Shown: piece after piece, positions 13,051-24,170 of the stretch
How the letters are laid out: every line of letters begins with the position of its first letter
Position numbering within the stretch: position 1 is the stretch's first letter
Assembly (NCBI GenBank): GCA_024138025.1
Contig: JAMXBD010000813.1
Span: 372,001-436,000 of the forward strand
Source of the DNA: Combretum micranthum
Taxonomy: Eukaryota; Streptophyta; Magnoliopsida; Myrtales; Combretaceae
Reading direction: 5' to 3'
Length of the DNA: 64,000 nucleotides
Made by a program: the position numbers and the translations under genes
The notes under the pieces: generated by a model
Told to the model about the DNA's origin: nothing
The model's database searches: none
What the model saw: only the letters and a program-made list of their open reading frames with translations

Positions 13051-15444
13051 TATCACGTCCCGAAAGGTACCCTAAACATGGCAATCCGCCACATATAATA
13101 TCAAGATTTAAGAATGACTACCTTAGTCATGGGAAAGTCTCGGTATTACATATAAGACGTACAGCAAGATAATAGGAGATGCTATTGGAAGTGTGGTCTA
13201 ATCAAGTAAATTTGAACATACAAGAATCTAAAAATAAAGTTATCTTATAAAAGCAATTAAGAGTCTATTACATAAATCATAGGGGCATTCACTGGCTAAA
13301 TCTTCAAGGATCTCATAAAAGTTACTAGTCTTTACAAATAACTTAAACACTTCATTAAAAAGATTTTAAAGGAATTCTATTATAATCCTTCAAGTAGATT
13401 TCCTCCAAAAGATCCCAAAAGAAAACTTATGTGGATATGGTGAGACCTTGCGTATGAGAACAGATTTTTCTGCGTATATAAAAATCTATAAGGCGTAAGC
13501 TTTACAAGCTTAGTGAAAATAAACCCGATAATCATACTTAAAACAAGACAACAACTAAGTTTATTAAACAACTAAGTGGAATGCAACAAACACGTGAGCA
13601 TACAAGACATATGATTTTCCAGGAAACATATGTTGAATGAATTTACGTCCTTCATTCAGAGTTAGGTATTCCAGCCAATTACAGCCAACATTTCTTTCAA
13701 AACCATTTTTCTTATAGATCTTATGGCTACTATTCGCCATCAAAAACATGTAGTCCTTATTGGCTTCTGCTCGCCATTATTTGTAGATCTTATCAGCTTC
13801 TACTCGCTACATACATATACTACCGGTTATGCTAACCACTACTATCATACTCTTGTCCCACTAATTGTATAATAGCAAATGTAATGTGACTCAACAAATG
13901 AAGTGCATGACTCAATTTTTATTTAAATTCTAGCCATTTGAATTACAATTTCTTGCAAGTGATCATCTAATCTCAAACATTTCAACATGCTAATAGAACA
14001 TACAACTCATTATAAGCAATTCATGGATCAATATACTTAAAGTTCTTTCATCAATATCATAATCACATGCATCTTCAATTTTTTTTCTTCTTAAGTCTAG
14101 CGCGACTATACTACAAGCACAATCATAAGTACAAAAATAAGGAAAGTAGACTCACTCAGTCATGGTTCGACAATACTCTCTTAATCATAATAGTCATGGG
14201 GATAGTACACGTCTTCCTCCTCGTTTCCTAAACAAAGGAAATACCCAAAATAAATATTCCATGGAATTTCTAGTCAAAATTTCTTATTCTATTATCTAGT
14301 TGTGGCAAAATTGGTATAGGTGGAAATTTCAACTTAAAATGGTCATAACTTGCTCATTTTAACTCGAAATTTCACATATTATATACCATTTTCTACCTAT
14401 TCAAAAAGATCTATCCATTTCTAAGGTTATTTCCATAATACAAAATTATTTGGGTTTTGAAACCATAGGGTACAAATTCAACACGAAAATTGAGTTTTCA
14501 AAACATAAGTTTGTAAACTTTTCTTTATCCAAAAATACTTGTACCAACATGTAGATATTAGTGTAGTTGGAAAAATCTTTTGAATATATATAGATTGGCT
14601 CATATCATATGCATGAATTTAGTGAAGTTGTCTCAACAATGATTTTATAAAACAAGGTGTCCTAAAAGTTGGAAAAGCAAAATTTGAAAATTTTCACTTA
14701 ATTTGTTTGAAAAATTTCTTGAATCATTTTAAATGAGTATTTCCTTCTTTTAATTCTATTTCTTAATCTTTGGAAATAATTAATTTTCTCCGAAAAATAA
14801 ATTTTTTTGTCTTTTTAAGATTCTTACAACTTAACTTCTAGGGGTTGAAAATGTAGCTCCTAAATATTCCTTGATAGTGATTAAGATTTATTAAAGTTTA
14901 CATATTCTTAGCTTTTCCTAAAGTCCATTTTACTTTAATAAATAACAATGATTTCTTAAGTTGTTTACTAATTTTATTTCCTAAGAAAATTTTATTTCTA
15001 TAAAAGAAATTTTCTTGATGATTTTACAAAACTTGTCTAATTCTTAATATTTTAGAGTATTGGTGAAATTTTCACAAAAATTTTAATGAAACATTTGCTA
15101 ATCAGGAATTTTGAAATCCTAAGTTTTTAAAGAAAACTTTTCCATTTTATCTTTTTGAAAGGAGTATGTGTCATGCCCCGAGGGGTATCCTAAACGTGGC
15201 AGTCCATCGTACACAATACTAAAGCCTAGGAATGACTACCTCGGTCACGCAAAGGCTTCCATATTATGTACAAGGCGTACATCACAACCAAAGGAACGCA
15301 TTAGAGTAGCGCAATTTATATTGATAATAAATAAGTAACAAGGCAAAAAGAATACTTATCATAAATCATAAACATATCAAGTTACAATTCTTAGGGGTAT
15401 ATCCCTGTCACGCCCCGAGGGGTACCCTAAACGTAGCAGTCCGC

Positions 15445-15508
15445 CACATATAATATCAAGGCTTAGGAATGGCTACCGTAGTCATGCAAAAGCCTTAGTA
15501 TTATATGT
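15445..15508 (-). other. Terminal palindrome of LTR A
   Basis: The two arms (plus-strand ACATATAATATCAAGGCTT and AAGCCTTAGTATTATATGT) pair over about 19 bp, and the interior GAATGGCTACC/GTAGTCATGC extends the stem. It lies about 40 bp inside the LTR 3' end. Confidence 0.6.
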
Positions 15509-16039
15509 AAGGCGTCTAACACGGTAATAGGAGACGCTTTTGGGAAGCATAGTTTAAGCGAGTAAAGATAAACATGCAAGAATTCAGAAATAAAATCATA
15601 TCATAAATAACCAAAGGTCTGATACATAATTTCTTGGGGGCATTCCCCCGCTGAATCCAAGGATCGGGATAAACTTCCTAACTACCAAAATTAAATATTT
15701 CAAAGGAATTCTAATCTAAGTCCTCGAGTAGATTTCCTCCAAAAGCTTTAACATCAAAACGTATTCGGATACGGGATGGCCTCAAGCTCAAAAATAGGTG
15801 TTCCTGAGAATACAGATATCTATAGGGTATAAGCTAATAAGCTTAGTGAGTAAATCCCAAAAATTCATACTCGATGAAATTTAACAATCAAGTTTATTAT
15901 TCAATCATATGAAATGAAACAATCACATGAGCATACAAGACATATGACTTTCCGGGAATCATATGTTGAATGAATTTACGCCCTTCATTCGGGGTTGGGG
16001 ATTCAGGCCAATTACAGCCACAACTTTTAAAAACACTTT

Positions 16040-16150
16040 ATAGATCTTACCGGCTCCTATACGCCATCAAAAACTTGTAGTTTATTACAGGCTCCTACTA
16101 GCCATCAAATACTTGTAGTTTTTACAGGCTCCTACTAGCCACTCACATGA
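16040..16150 (-). repeat. Minisatellite-like repeats in LTR A
   Basis: Three plus-strand GGCTCCTA-core units (GGCTCCTATACGCC, then GGCTCCTACTAGCC twice) are spaced by about 43 bp. This is the same repeat, in the same LTR position, as in LTR E. Confidence 0.7.
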
Positions 16151-16536
16151 TATACCGGTTCTGTCTACCACCACTATTATACACTTGTCCCACCAATTGT
16201 ATAGTAGTGAATGCAATGTGACTCAACCTATGAAGTGCATGAGTAATTTCTTTAATTAAAGTCTAGTAGTTACATTTAACTTCTTTCAAGTGATCAATCA
16301 ATTTTAAACATTTCAAGATACTAATTCTCATACAACTTTATTACAAACAAATCGAGTTTCGATATACTTAGTATTCTTTCAACATATTATCATACACTTC
16401 CTTTTTTATTTTTCTTAAATTCTAGTGCAACTAATTGTACAAGCACAATCAAGAGTATGAGAAAATCAACAGGAAGTAACTCACTCGGCCATGGTGACAC
16501 CTTTCTTGATTTGGATGGGTCGTTCGGAATTTCCTC

Positions 16537-16581
16537 TTAATCGTAGTAATCCTCGGGATACGAACACTCCTCCTCGGGATT
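16537..16581 (-). other. 14-codon acidic micro-ORF end in LTR A
   Basis: The frame is N-P-E-E-E-C-S-Y-P-E-D-Y-Y-D-stop. It follows a TTCTTCTTGACTAG acceptor-like site and lies about 45 bp before ATGGCCGA/GTGAGT. Its length equals that of the copies in B, D, E, I and J. Confidence 0.35.
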
Positions 16582-16715
16582 ATCTAGTCAAGAAGAATAC
16601 CCAAAAATGAGTATTTCATGAATTTCTTCTTCTTGAAAATTCTAAACTTTACTTAAAATCGTAGAAAATCGTATAAGGGGAAATTCCAACTTAAAATGGC
16701 CATAACTTGCTCATT

Positions 16716-16847
16716 TTAACTCGGAATTTCGCATATAATATGTCGTTTTCTACCTACTCGAAAAGATCTACGCATTTGGAAGCTTATTTTTGTAAAACTA
16801 AGTCGTTTTGGTTCCGAAAAGATAGCGACCAGATTTGCCACGAATTT
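16716..16847 (-). other. Conserved 44-codon open frame in LTR A
   Basis: The frame runs K-F-V-A-N-L through S-E-P-K-R-L to R-H-I-I-C-E-I-P-S-stop. It lines up codon for codon with LTR E 8747-8878. The opposite strand is also open here, so an open frame alone is weak evidence; the support comes from conservation between copies. Confidence 0.3.
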
Positions 16848-17989
16848 GTAACCATTTGTTTTCTTCTTTATAAGAAAAGCTCTTTTGAAAAGATAAATGT
16901 TTCAATTATTTTTGTAAACTTTTTGAAAGGTATATACATATTTGTAATGACTATAACATATGTATGAAGTAAATGAAATTGTCTCAACTTGTAAATTTAA
17001 GGTTTTGAACTTGAGATTCTATGGAATATTTATTTTACTTTTGAAAGCTCTTGAGTTATTGAGATGAATATTTAATCTCTTTTTGAAACTTCTTTAAATT
17101 CCTAAGGTGTGTTTTCATTTTTCAAAACTTGGATTCAAAGTAGTAAAGTGATATTTTTATTTCTTGTAATGATTTTCAAAAGAACTTCTATTTTTTGATA
17201 AAGATGAGTTTTTATAAAAACCTTTGTTTATGTAAGAATAATTATTTCCATGCATTGTTCATGGGTTTTTAAGAAATCCATTTTCTATATTTATTTAGGA
17301 AAGTACCTTTAGCCTTAAGAAAATACTTCTTCACTTACTTGTTGAGACAAAAACATTATGTTCATGCATGAATATGAATCATAAACTATAGAAATATAAA
17401 GGAATATGATAATTTGAAAGCTTAAGTAAATAATAGAGTAAATCAAGTATTGGGACCTTAGCTTCTTCAAGGTACCCCGGGACTAAGAAAAGACTAGTCC
17501 CGAAAGAATTGTTTTGACTTGATGAGGACAAGTCTAAGACTAGAATGACTAGTCTTAAAATTAACTTGAATTTAAATGACTTGGAATGAAGTAAATAAAT
17601 TGCATGAAGGATAAATAAATTGTGAGACAATGAGCTTATATGCTCTAAATAATGTATATAGCTATATAGATATATTAGATAGTAAAGAACATAATGGAAA
17701 TATAAAGAACATAAAGAAATTATAAAGAACATAAAGGAACATAAAGAGATTGATATTATGAACAAAAACAAAGTATGAATCTAATGTTGCTTTCTTAACC
17801 TTCATGGTTTTAGAAAACATACACTAAGCTCATACTAAGTAGATGAACATGAAGAATTCTTGAGGAATTTCTTACCTAAAGAAGCTAAACTAGAGGACTT
17901 TCTTGAAGAATTCTTGAGAGAATTTGAGAGAGATTTTGAGAGAGTAACTTTAGAGAAGAAGTGGTGTGAAAGAAGTGAAGGTATGAAGG

Positions 17990-18001
17990 GGTATTTATAG
18001 G
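17990..18001 (-). promoter_or_regulatory. TATA box of LTR A
   Basis: The minus strand reads CCTATAAATACC, about 75 bp downstream of a GGCCGGCGCC motif near 18073. Predicted transcription runs toward lower coordinates, into the GTAAG donor-like site near 17874. Confidence 0.65.
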
Positions 18002-19631
18002 AAAATGTGGGAGATAATTTGTGTTAATTAAATAATTGAAAATTAAAACAAATTGAGCATGACGGAGAGATGGCCGGCGCCATTTGTGTGTATGGGAGAG
18101 AGGAAAAATAAATTTTTTGTCTTTTGATTAATTAAAAGTAAGAAATGAAAAATGTGAAGTTGTATTGGAAATGAAAATGTGTAAGAAGTAGGTGTAAGGT
18201 TTGTAAGAATAGGTTGTAAGAAAAAGTAGAGATAGATGAATAGTGTAGAATAGTAGAAAATAGTGTAATGTAAAAGTAGACATGACAATTTAAATACCGG
18301 TAGTAAGAAAGTATGCGTATAAAAGCGATATCTGATATTTTTAGTTATCGAAAAATTACGAAATTGATATTTTTGGAAATCTTTATTTTTACGAGTCTAA
18401 CGGTATATCCGGAATATTTTTCCTATTCCGGGCTTCCGGACACGTTTTCAAGAATCATGTCCGATTGGGTTCAACGGACACTCGGAATTCTCCAATCTGA
18501 TATTTTTATAAAACCTATAGCTATTACGAACTATTACAACTAATTTTTCCAACTTCGTTTTCTAGGGCTTGAGAAAACGGCAATGCTGGAGTTAAACGGT
18601 TACGGTAAACTAGGGTTTTGTTTGACTTAAGAGTCCTTTTGACTTCCGATTAGGGTTTAGATCTTAGATCCGGATCAAAATTTCGGGGATTTACAATCCC
18701 TCTATTGACTTCAAATAAATATACATCTTAGAATTAACATAACACTAATCATATAGGTCATTACAGAACCTTACAAAATTACTTCATCTTATGATTCCAT
18801 TTCCTTCATAGAAGCTTAACATCTCTCCATGACATCATTAACGTCATGATCCTCAATTTAAACCACGGGTATACCTGTTTCAACAAAATCTATAGTGGTA
18901 TAAGCTACAACTAGCTTAGTGAGATATTCTTTTTCATTCGCACCATATTTTCAAACAAGTTCATTTAGATTTTCACACATATGTCATGCATACAATGCAA
19001 CAATCATGTGATTACGCAAATATATATAGTTATCTGGAAACCATATATAGAACGGATTTACCCCTCCGTATCAAAGGTTAGGGAATCGGTGTTGAAGATC
19101 ATCGATTTTCTACTACTAGTCCCCAGGTCCTCACCTACAGTGTTCGGTTGGCTCGGCTCCGAACCTAAAGTCGCATTCCTTGGGCGATTTGGATTCTCTA
19201 GGAAGGAACATGGCCTGTGTCACAGCACGATCACAGCTAATCCAACTCTACGCGTAGGAGTAGCAGCCTTCCGAAAAGATGTGACTCGATGGATGCTATG
19301 CGTGAGCGTTTCATTTTTCTTAAGCCAAACCTTATTAAAGTTTATTAGGAGGCGATCAATCAATTTAGCAATTAATAAGCAGTCATACAAGTAATTATTT
19401 AAACAAGCAGTTTGAAGTTACGATATTCTTAATTCTCATTTCACGCATGAACATAGAATCTCATTTATACACATAATCCCAAATTCCCCAAATATATATC
19501 CATTTTTATCTTTTCTTAGTATACTAATGCTACTATTTTACAAGCACAAGCAAGGTGACGAAATTAATAGGAATAACTCACTCGTCCATTTCGCGATCTT
19601 CTTAGTCGTAGTTGTCACGCCCCGAAGGGTA

Positions 19632-20706
19632 AGGGTGTGCACGGTACGGTTCGGTTTGGTTTGTATCTCGAACTGAACCACACCATAATATACGATTCAA
19701 TTTTTCTTTTAAATTCGAACTTAACTATACGGTTTGGTTCGTAATTTTTTCGAAAAAAAAAAACTATTCGGTATGGTTCAGTTTGTGGTTCGAACCTTTT
19801 TTTATAAAATAAAAAATATATTCTATCGAAAAGTTCAATTACATATTTCTTATCACTAATGCAAATATAAACAATAATATTTAAAATTAATCATTTATCA
19901 ATAAACATGTAAAACTTATAGGAAGGAAAAGATTTCATCCATTATAAAATTATAACTACGACTAGTCTCATTTTTTTGAATTATCTTGAACTAATGATAT
20001 ACTAGACTTTATCTCAATAGAAGACATAAAATGTAATTCGTTGTATGCTTCTAACTAACATATTACCAATTATATAAATCAATAAGTAACTAATAACAGA
20101 ACTAGATTAATTAGTAAGACAAATGGAAAAGAAATATGCAGAAGTTAGAATACTAGAGGTTAAATTCTAAAATCTACCTTACTTATAGATAACATGACAA
20201 TGAAAACATATTATAAAAAATCTAATTTTATTCTAATGAATAACACATATCTAAGTAAAAAAAATTTACAACAATTAATTTTTTTAAGTTAGAATACTAG
20301 ATTTAAATTCTAAAATCTATCTTACTTATAGATAACATAACAATTGAAACATATTATGAAAATCTAATTTTATTCTAATGACTAACACATATCTAAGTAA
20401 AAATTTTAAAAAACAATTAATTTATTTTAAAAAATTCATTATTTTTAAAATTTATGACATAGATATGTACCATTAATAAAACAATTAAGAGTAAAAATAA
20501 TATGTTTAATTTTTTTTTATATATAAAACGGTTTGGTTCGGTTCGAACCATACGGTTCGGTTCATGGTCCCGAATCAAACCGCGAATCGTTTGCTCTTCA
20601 ATGAACCGAACCGTTTTAAAAAAAAGAATCGAAATTTCGGTTCAGTTCGGTTCAATCCGTTCCGGTTTGGTTCACGGTTCGGTCGGTTTTTTTGCACAGC
20701 CCTACC
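19632..20706. mobile_element. Non-autonomous hAT-like element with GGTTCGGTT subterminal repeats
   Basis: The left end is AGGGTGTGCACGG; the right end reads back as GGTAGGGCTGTGCA. The terminal inverted repeat is thus about AGGG-(C)TGTGCA. A likely 8-bp TSD is GAAGGGTA (19624-19631) versus AAAGGGTA (20707-20714), 7 of 8. Both subterminal regions are full of GGTTCGGTT / AACCGAACC motifs, while the centre is AT-rich and non-coding. End sequence and 8-bp TSD suggest the hAT superfamily. It sits about 20 bp inside the 3' terminus of LTR B. Confidence 0.75.
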
Positions 20707-21819
20707 AAAGGGTACCCTAAACGTGGCAGTCCGCCGTACACAATATTAAAGCCTAAGAATGACCACCTCAGTCATGTGAAGGCTTCCATACTATGTACAA
20801 GGCGTCTAACACATAAAGGAGACACATTGGAGAGACACATTTTATATTGGTACACTTGAGTAACAATGTAAAGGAAATACAATTTACTATACTTTATATA
20901 CAAATCACTACGCTTCATATACGAATCACTATACTTCAAAATACAAATCATTAAACTTCAATTACATTTATCCAAAGACTTCTCTACATAAACTATTACA
21001 AGGAAAACCATAAAACCTAGCTGATAACTTCAAACATTCTTATTCCTTGCCGAAATCCCAAAGTCATTCTCGGCTTCAACCATCACGGTCCTCACTTAGC
21101 ATTCTTGAGATAACTTGTTCATTTAAACATCTATTGGGGTATAAGCTACACTAGCTTAGTGGAATTCCCTTAATTCTGTACCATAACAAGCAAGTTATAA
21201 TCAACCATATGCTATGCATGAACAAACACATGAGCAAACAATTATGTATGGGTATCCGAAACCCATACACAGAACGGATTTAGCCCTCCGTATCTTGGGT
21301 TAGGGATGGTATTGAAGTCTACATGACCGCTGCTAGTCCCCAAGCCCTCGGCTCATAGCACTCGACTCGGCTAGGCTCACACATGGAATGCATCCCCAAT
21401 GCGCCTTAGTTCCCATGAATGAGCTCTGATATCGGCCTCGTTATCCAAACGAGCAATCAGTGGACCATACCGATCGACCTACGTAGGAGTAGCATGCTAC
21501 CAAATGCAATATGTCTGATGAGATGCATGACCAATTCAATTTTTACTTAGGTCAAAATATTCATACATTCTTTAGAGTGACCAATCAATATCATATATAT
21601 AACAGAAATAATATGAACAGTGCAGTTATCCAATCGAATCATGGCTTCGATATACTTTAGTATTCTTTGGTATACATTCATCACAGTCTCATCATATATC
21701 TCATCCCCATTCATATCGATTTTTATCTTGTTTCTATAATTATAATACAACTAGCTACAAGCACAAACAAGGTAACAAAATAAGGAGAAAACTCACTCAG
21801 CCATTGGATCACCGGTCTT

Positions 21820-21864
21820 TTAGTAAAAATAATCCGGTAGTAGAGAATCGTCGATTTCGGGATC
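21820..21864 (-). other. 14-codon acidic micro-ORF end in LTR B
   Basis: The frame is D-P-E-I-D-D-S-L-L-P-D-Y-F-Y-stop, directly after a TTTTTAG/GT acceptor-like site and about 22 bp before ATGGCTGA/GTGAGT. It diverges in DNA from the A/E version but keeps length, acidity and the P-D-Y-aromatic-aromatic-stop end. Confidence 0.35.
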
Positions 21865-22439
21865 ACCTAAAAAGGAAGAAATACTCTAATAAGTATTTCA
21901 ACTCAAACTAATCCAAACGATCTTATACGAACTATCAAATTCGTAATTCTCGTCCTAAGCGAGAATTCCACTTAAAATGGCCATAACTTGGTCATTTTAA
22001 CTAGGAATCTCGCAAATTATATATTGATTTCTATCTATTTTGAAAGATCTATCTATTCCTAATATATATTTAAGTTTTGAAAACATTGAAGCTTCGAAAA
22101 TTTCGGATCAGATTAGGACAGTAGCAATTTCAATTTCCAAAAAATAGTTTTGTAAATGTTTGTAATGTTCCTATATAGATTAGCTATACATACGATATGA
22201 ATGATTTCCTAACATGAATGACATGTGATGAGATTAATGTATGCATGATCTTGATGATTTTCTCTAAAAGAAAATTTTATAACTTTTTATTTTGCAAGAC
22301 CATAATAACAACTACTTAGGAAAAATCTAGTTTTCTAACTTTGATCATTTTCATTTGTTTTGGATTTATTACTTAAGAAAATATAATTATTTTTGTTAAA
22401 ATTGAGTCTTCATTATATATATTACTTATGACCTTCATT

Positions 22440-24170
22440 TATATATAAAAATTTTCATTTTACACTTTGTAAACATGTTTTCAAGTAGGGTTGATTCTAA
22501 AATCCGAATTTTGTAAAAATTATTTTTGTGGTGATTCCTTGAAGTAAAAATCATTTGATATTTAGAAAATTAGGGCTCAGCCATACATAGGCAATAAGGA
22601 CTTCATTTCTTTGATAAAAATTCTAATTTGAGTTTGAAAAATAGGGGTTTTCATACCATTATTTCATTGTTACGAATTTTCTAAAATGACAACAACTCAA
22701 ATTTTTCCTACTTCATTTCTACTCATTGTTCTATGCATTTTTCTTAGAAAATCCCATCTTAATTTATCAAAATCATTACTTGATGATACCTATGACCTAA
22801 ACTCCTCATTTTTCATATAAAATACAAGTTTTGAAGTTGGTAAATGGGTTTTTAAGGCATGGTTTTGAAATCATCCGAATTTACAAATTTTGGATAAACT
22901 CAATTTTTATACTTTATTTCTACAATGCGTCATGCATATATGTATTACCTATAAACTATTGTTATGATGGTTATGAGATGATCTACCCATATGTATACAT
23001 ATAATACCAAGAATTCTTTTTGAAAACTTTTACTTTGCAAAACTTTGAATTATACTAGACTTAAGAAAAATAGTTTTTCTTCTTATAAAATCATACTTTC
23101 TTTTATCAAAACTCAACCTTGATGATCTATATAACCATCACCTTCATTATTTCAATAAAAACCTTCATTTTGGGGTTAGAAAGCAGATGTTTAAATAGGT
23201 GGTTTACCTAAGTACGAATTCTACAAAATTTTTGAAGAATGAAAATATTGTTTATCCTATTCTTGGAAACCATTTGTTATCTTAGGATTATATTTTGATA
23301 AACTTCTCTTATCTTATCAAAACTTGGTCTTTATTACATATTTTCTCTAGGACTTCCATTTTCCTATCAAAATTACCATTTTGGCATTTGGAAATAGGTG
23401 TTTAAATTGTGGCTATTTTCAAATCCGAATTTTGAGAAATTCATTTGAGCTTGTTTTCTTTGTAAAACTCATTTAGTCTTTCAAAAACTATTTCCTAATC
23501 AAACCTATCCCTTAAGGTTTCCATTTCTTTAATAAAAGTCTTGTTTTGAAGTTAAAAAATGGGTTTTCAAAATTGGTCTTGTTTGGGATCCGAATTTACA
23601 AAATTTATTTTTGGACATATCTTTTGATAAAATCTAGCTAAACTTATGAAAATCCATTCCTTACATATCCTATCCTAAGAGCCCTTCATATCTTGAATAA
23701 AAACTTCATTTTTTAGTTGGAAAACATGTTTTAAAAATATGCCTTGGCCAAAATCCGAAAATGAGATTTTTATTTTGAAAGTAACTTTTGAAAATCACCT
23801 TTGATTCTTGTAAAAAGAAGTCTTGATGGTATACATATATTAAGCTTTCATTATTTCAAGTAAAAACTTCATTTTGACATTTGGAAAATGGTTTTTAAAT
23901 AGGGGTCTTGCCAAAATACGAATTTCATAATTTTGTTTGAGTTCAAAACCAAGATCTACACTTAATATGAACATAAATCTAAAAGAACCCCATGATAGTA
24001 AACTATAAACTCATAGATCTAAACTTTACTCATCAAAATCACTCGTTTATGTTATCTATATCCTAAGCCCTTCATTTTAAATGAAAAATACACATTTTGA
24101 AGTTGAAAAATAACTTTTCTAAATATGGTTCCATTTTTATCCGAATTTTCAAAAATGATTTTTGTTGAAA
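22440..24170 (-). repeat. Degenerate ~160-340 bp tandem array in LTR B, about nine units
   Basis: Each unit has the plus-strand order: AAAA(C/T)TTCATTTTG, then G(A/T)(A/T)GTTGGAAAA-like sequence, then AATCCGAATTT, then a T-rich spacer. Unit cores lie near 22450, 22610, 22815, 23155, 23370, 23530, 23695, 23865 and 24080. LTR I has about seven such units and LTR J about three. Confidence 0.7.

Larger units (their letters stand above)
15406..18695 (-). mobile_element. Solo LTR A, complete
   Basis: The LTR starts TGTAAATCCCCG at 18695 and ends CGGGGCGTGACA at 15406, 3290 bp long. It has a perfect TSD ATCCC at 15401-15405 and 18696-18700. It has retained CpG sites and near-consensus ends, so it looks young. 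Landmarks: GGCCGGCGCC near 18073, TATA box at 17990-18001, donor-like CTTTAG/GTAAG near 17874, hairpin near 17475-17500, micro-ORFs at 16716-16847 and 16537-16581, minisatellite at about 16040-16150, terminal palindrome at 15445-15508. It is the best type copy for this family. Confidence 0.95.

Noticed and set aside
15406..15450. TGTCACGCCCCG and GGGGCGTGACA ends as a terminal inverted repeat of a DNA transposon
   Set aside because: Both ends are the same LTR 3' end seen in copies of opposite orientation; each copy's other end is TGTAA with a 5-bp TSD, which fits LTRs.
17379..17771. 130-codon hydrophobic open frame in LTR A (with relatives at 502-870, 7942-8220 and 10503-10694)
   Set aside because: It is on the sense strand and partly shared, but LTR K is open in a different frame over the same block and the rest is T-rich low complexity. 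The hairpin explains the conserved part better.
18981..19394. 137-codon plus-strand open frame
   Set aside because: It lies antisense inside LTR C, is not shared with the other LTRs and shows no domain. Treated as chance.
20502..20749. Arg/Phe/Gly-rich open frames
   Set aside because: They are translations of GGTTCGGTT subterminal repeats of the hAT-like element.
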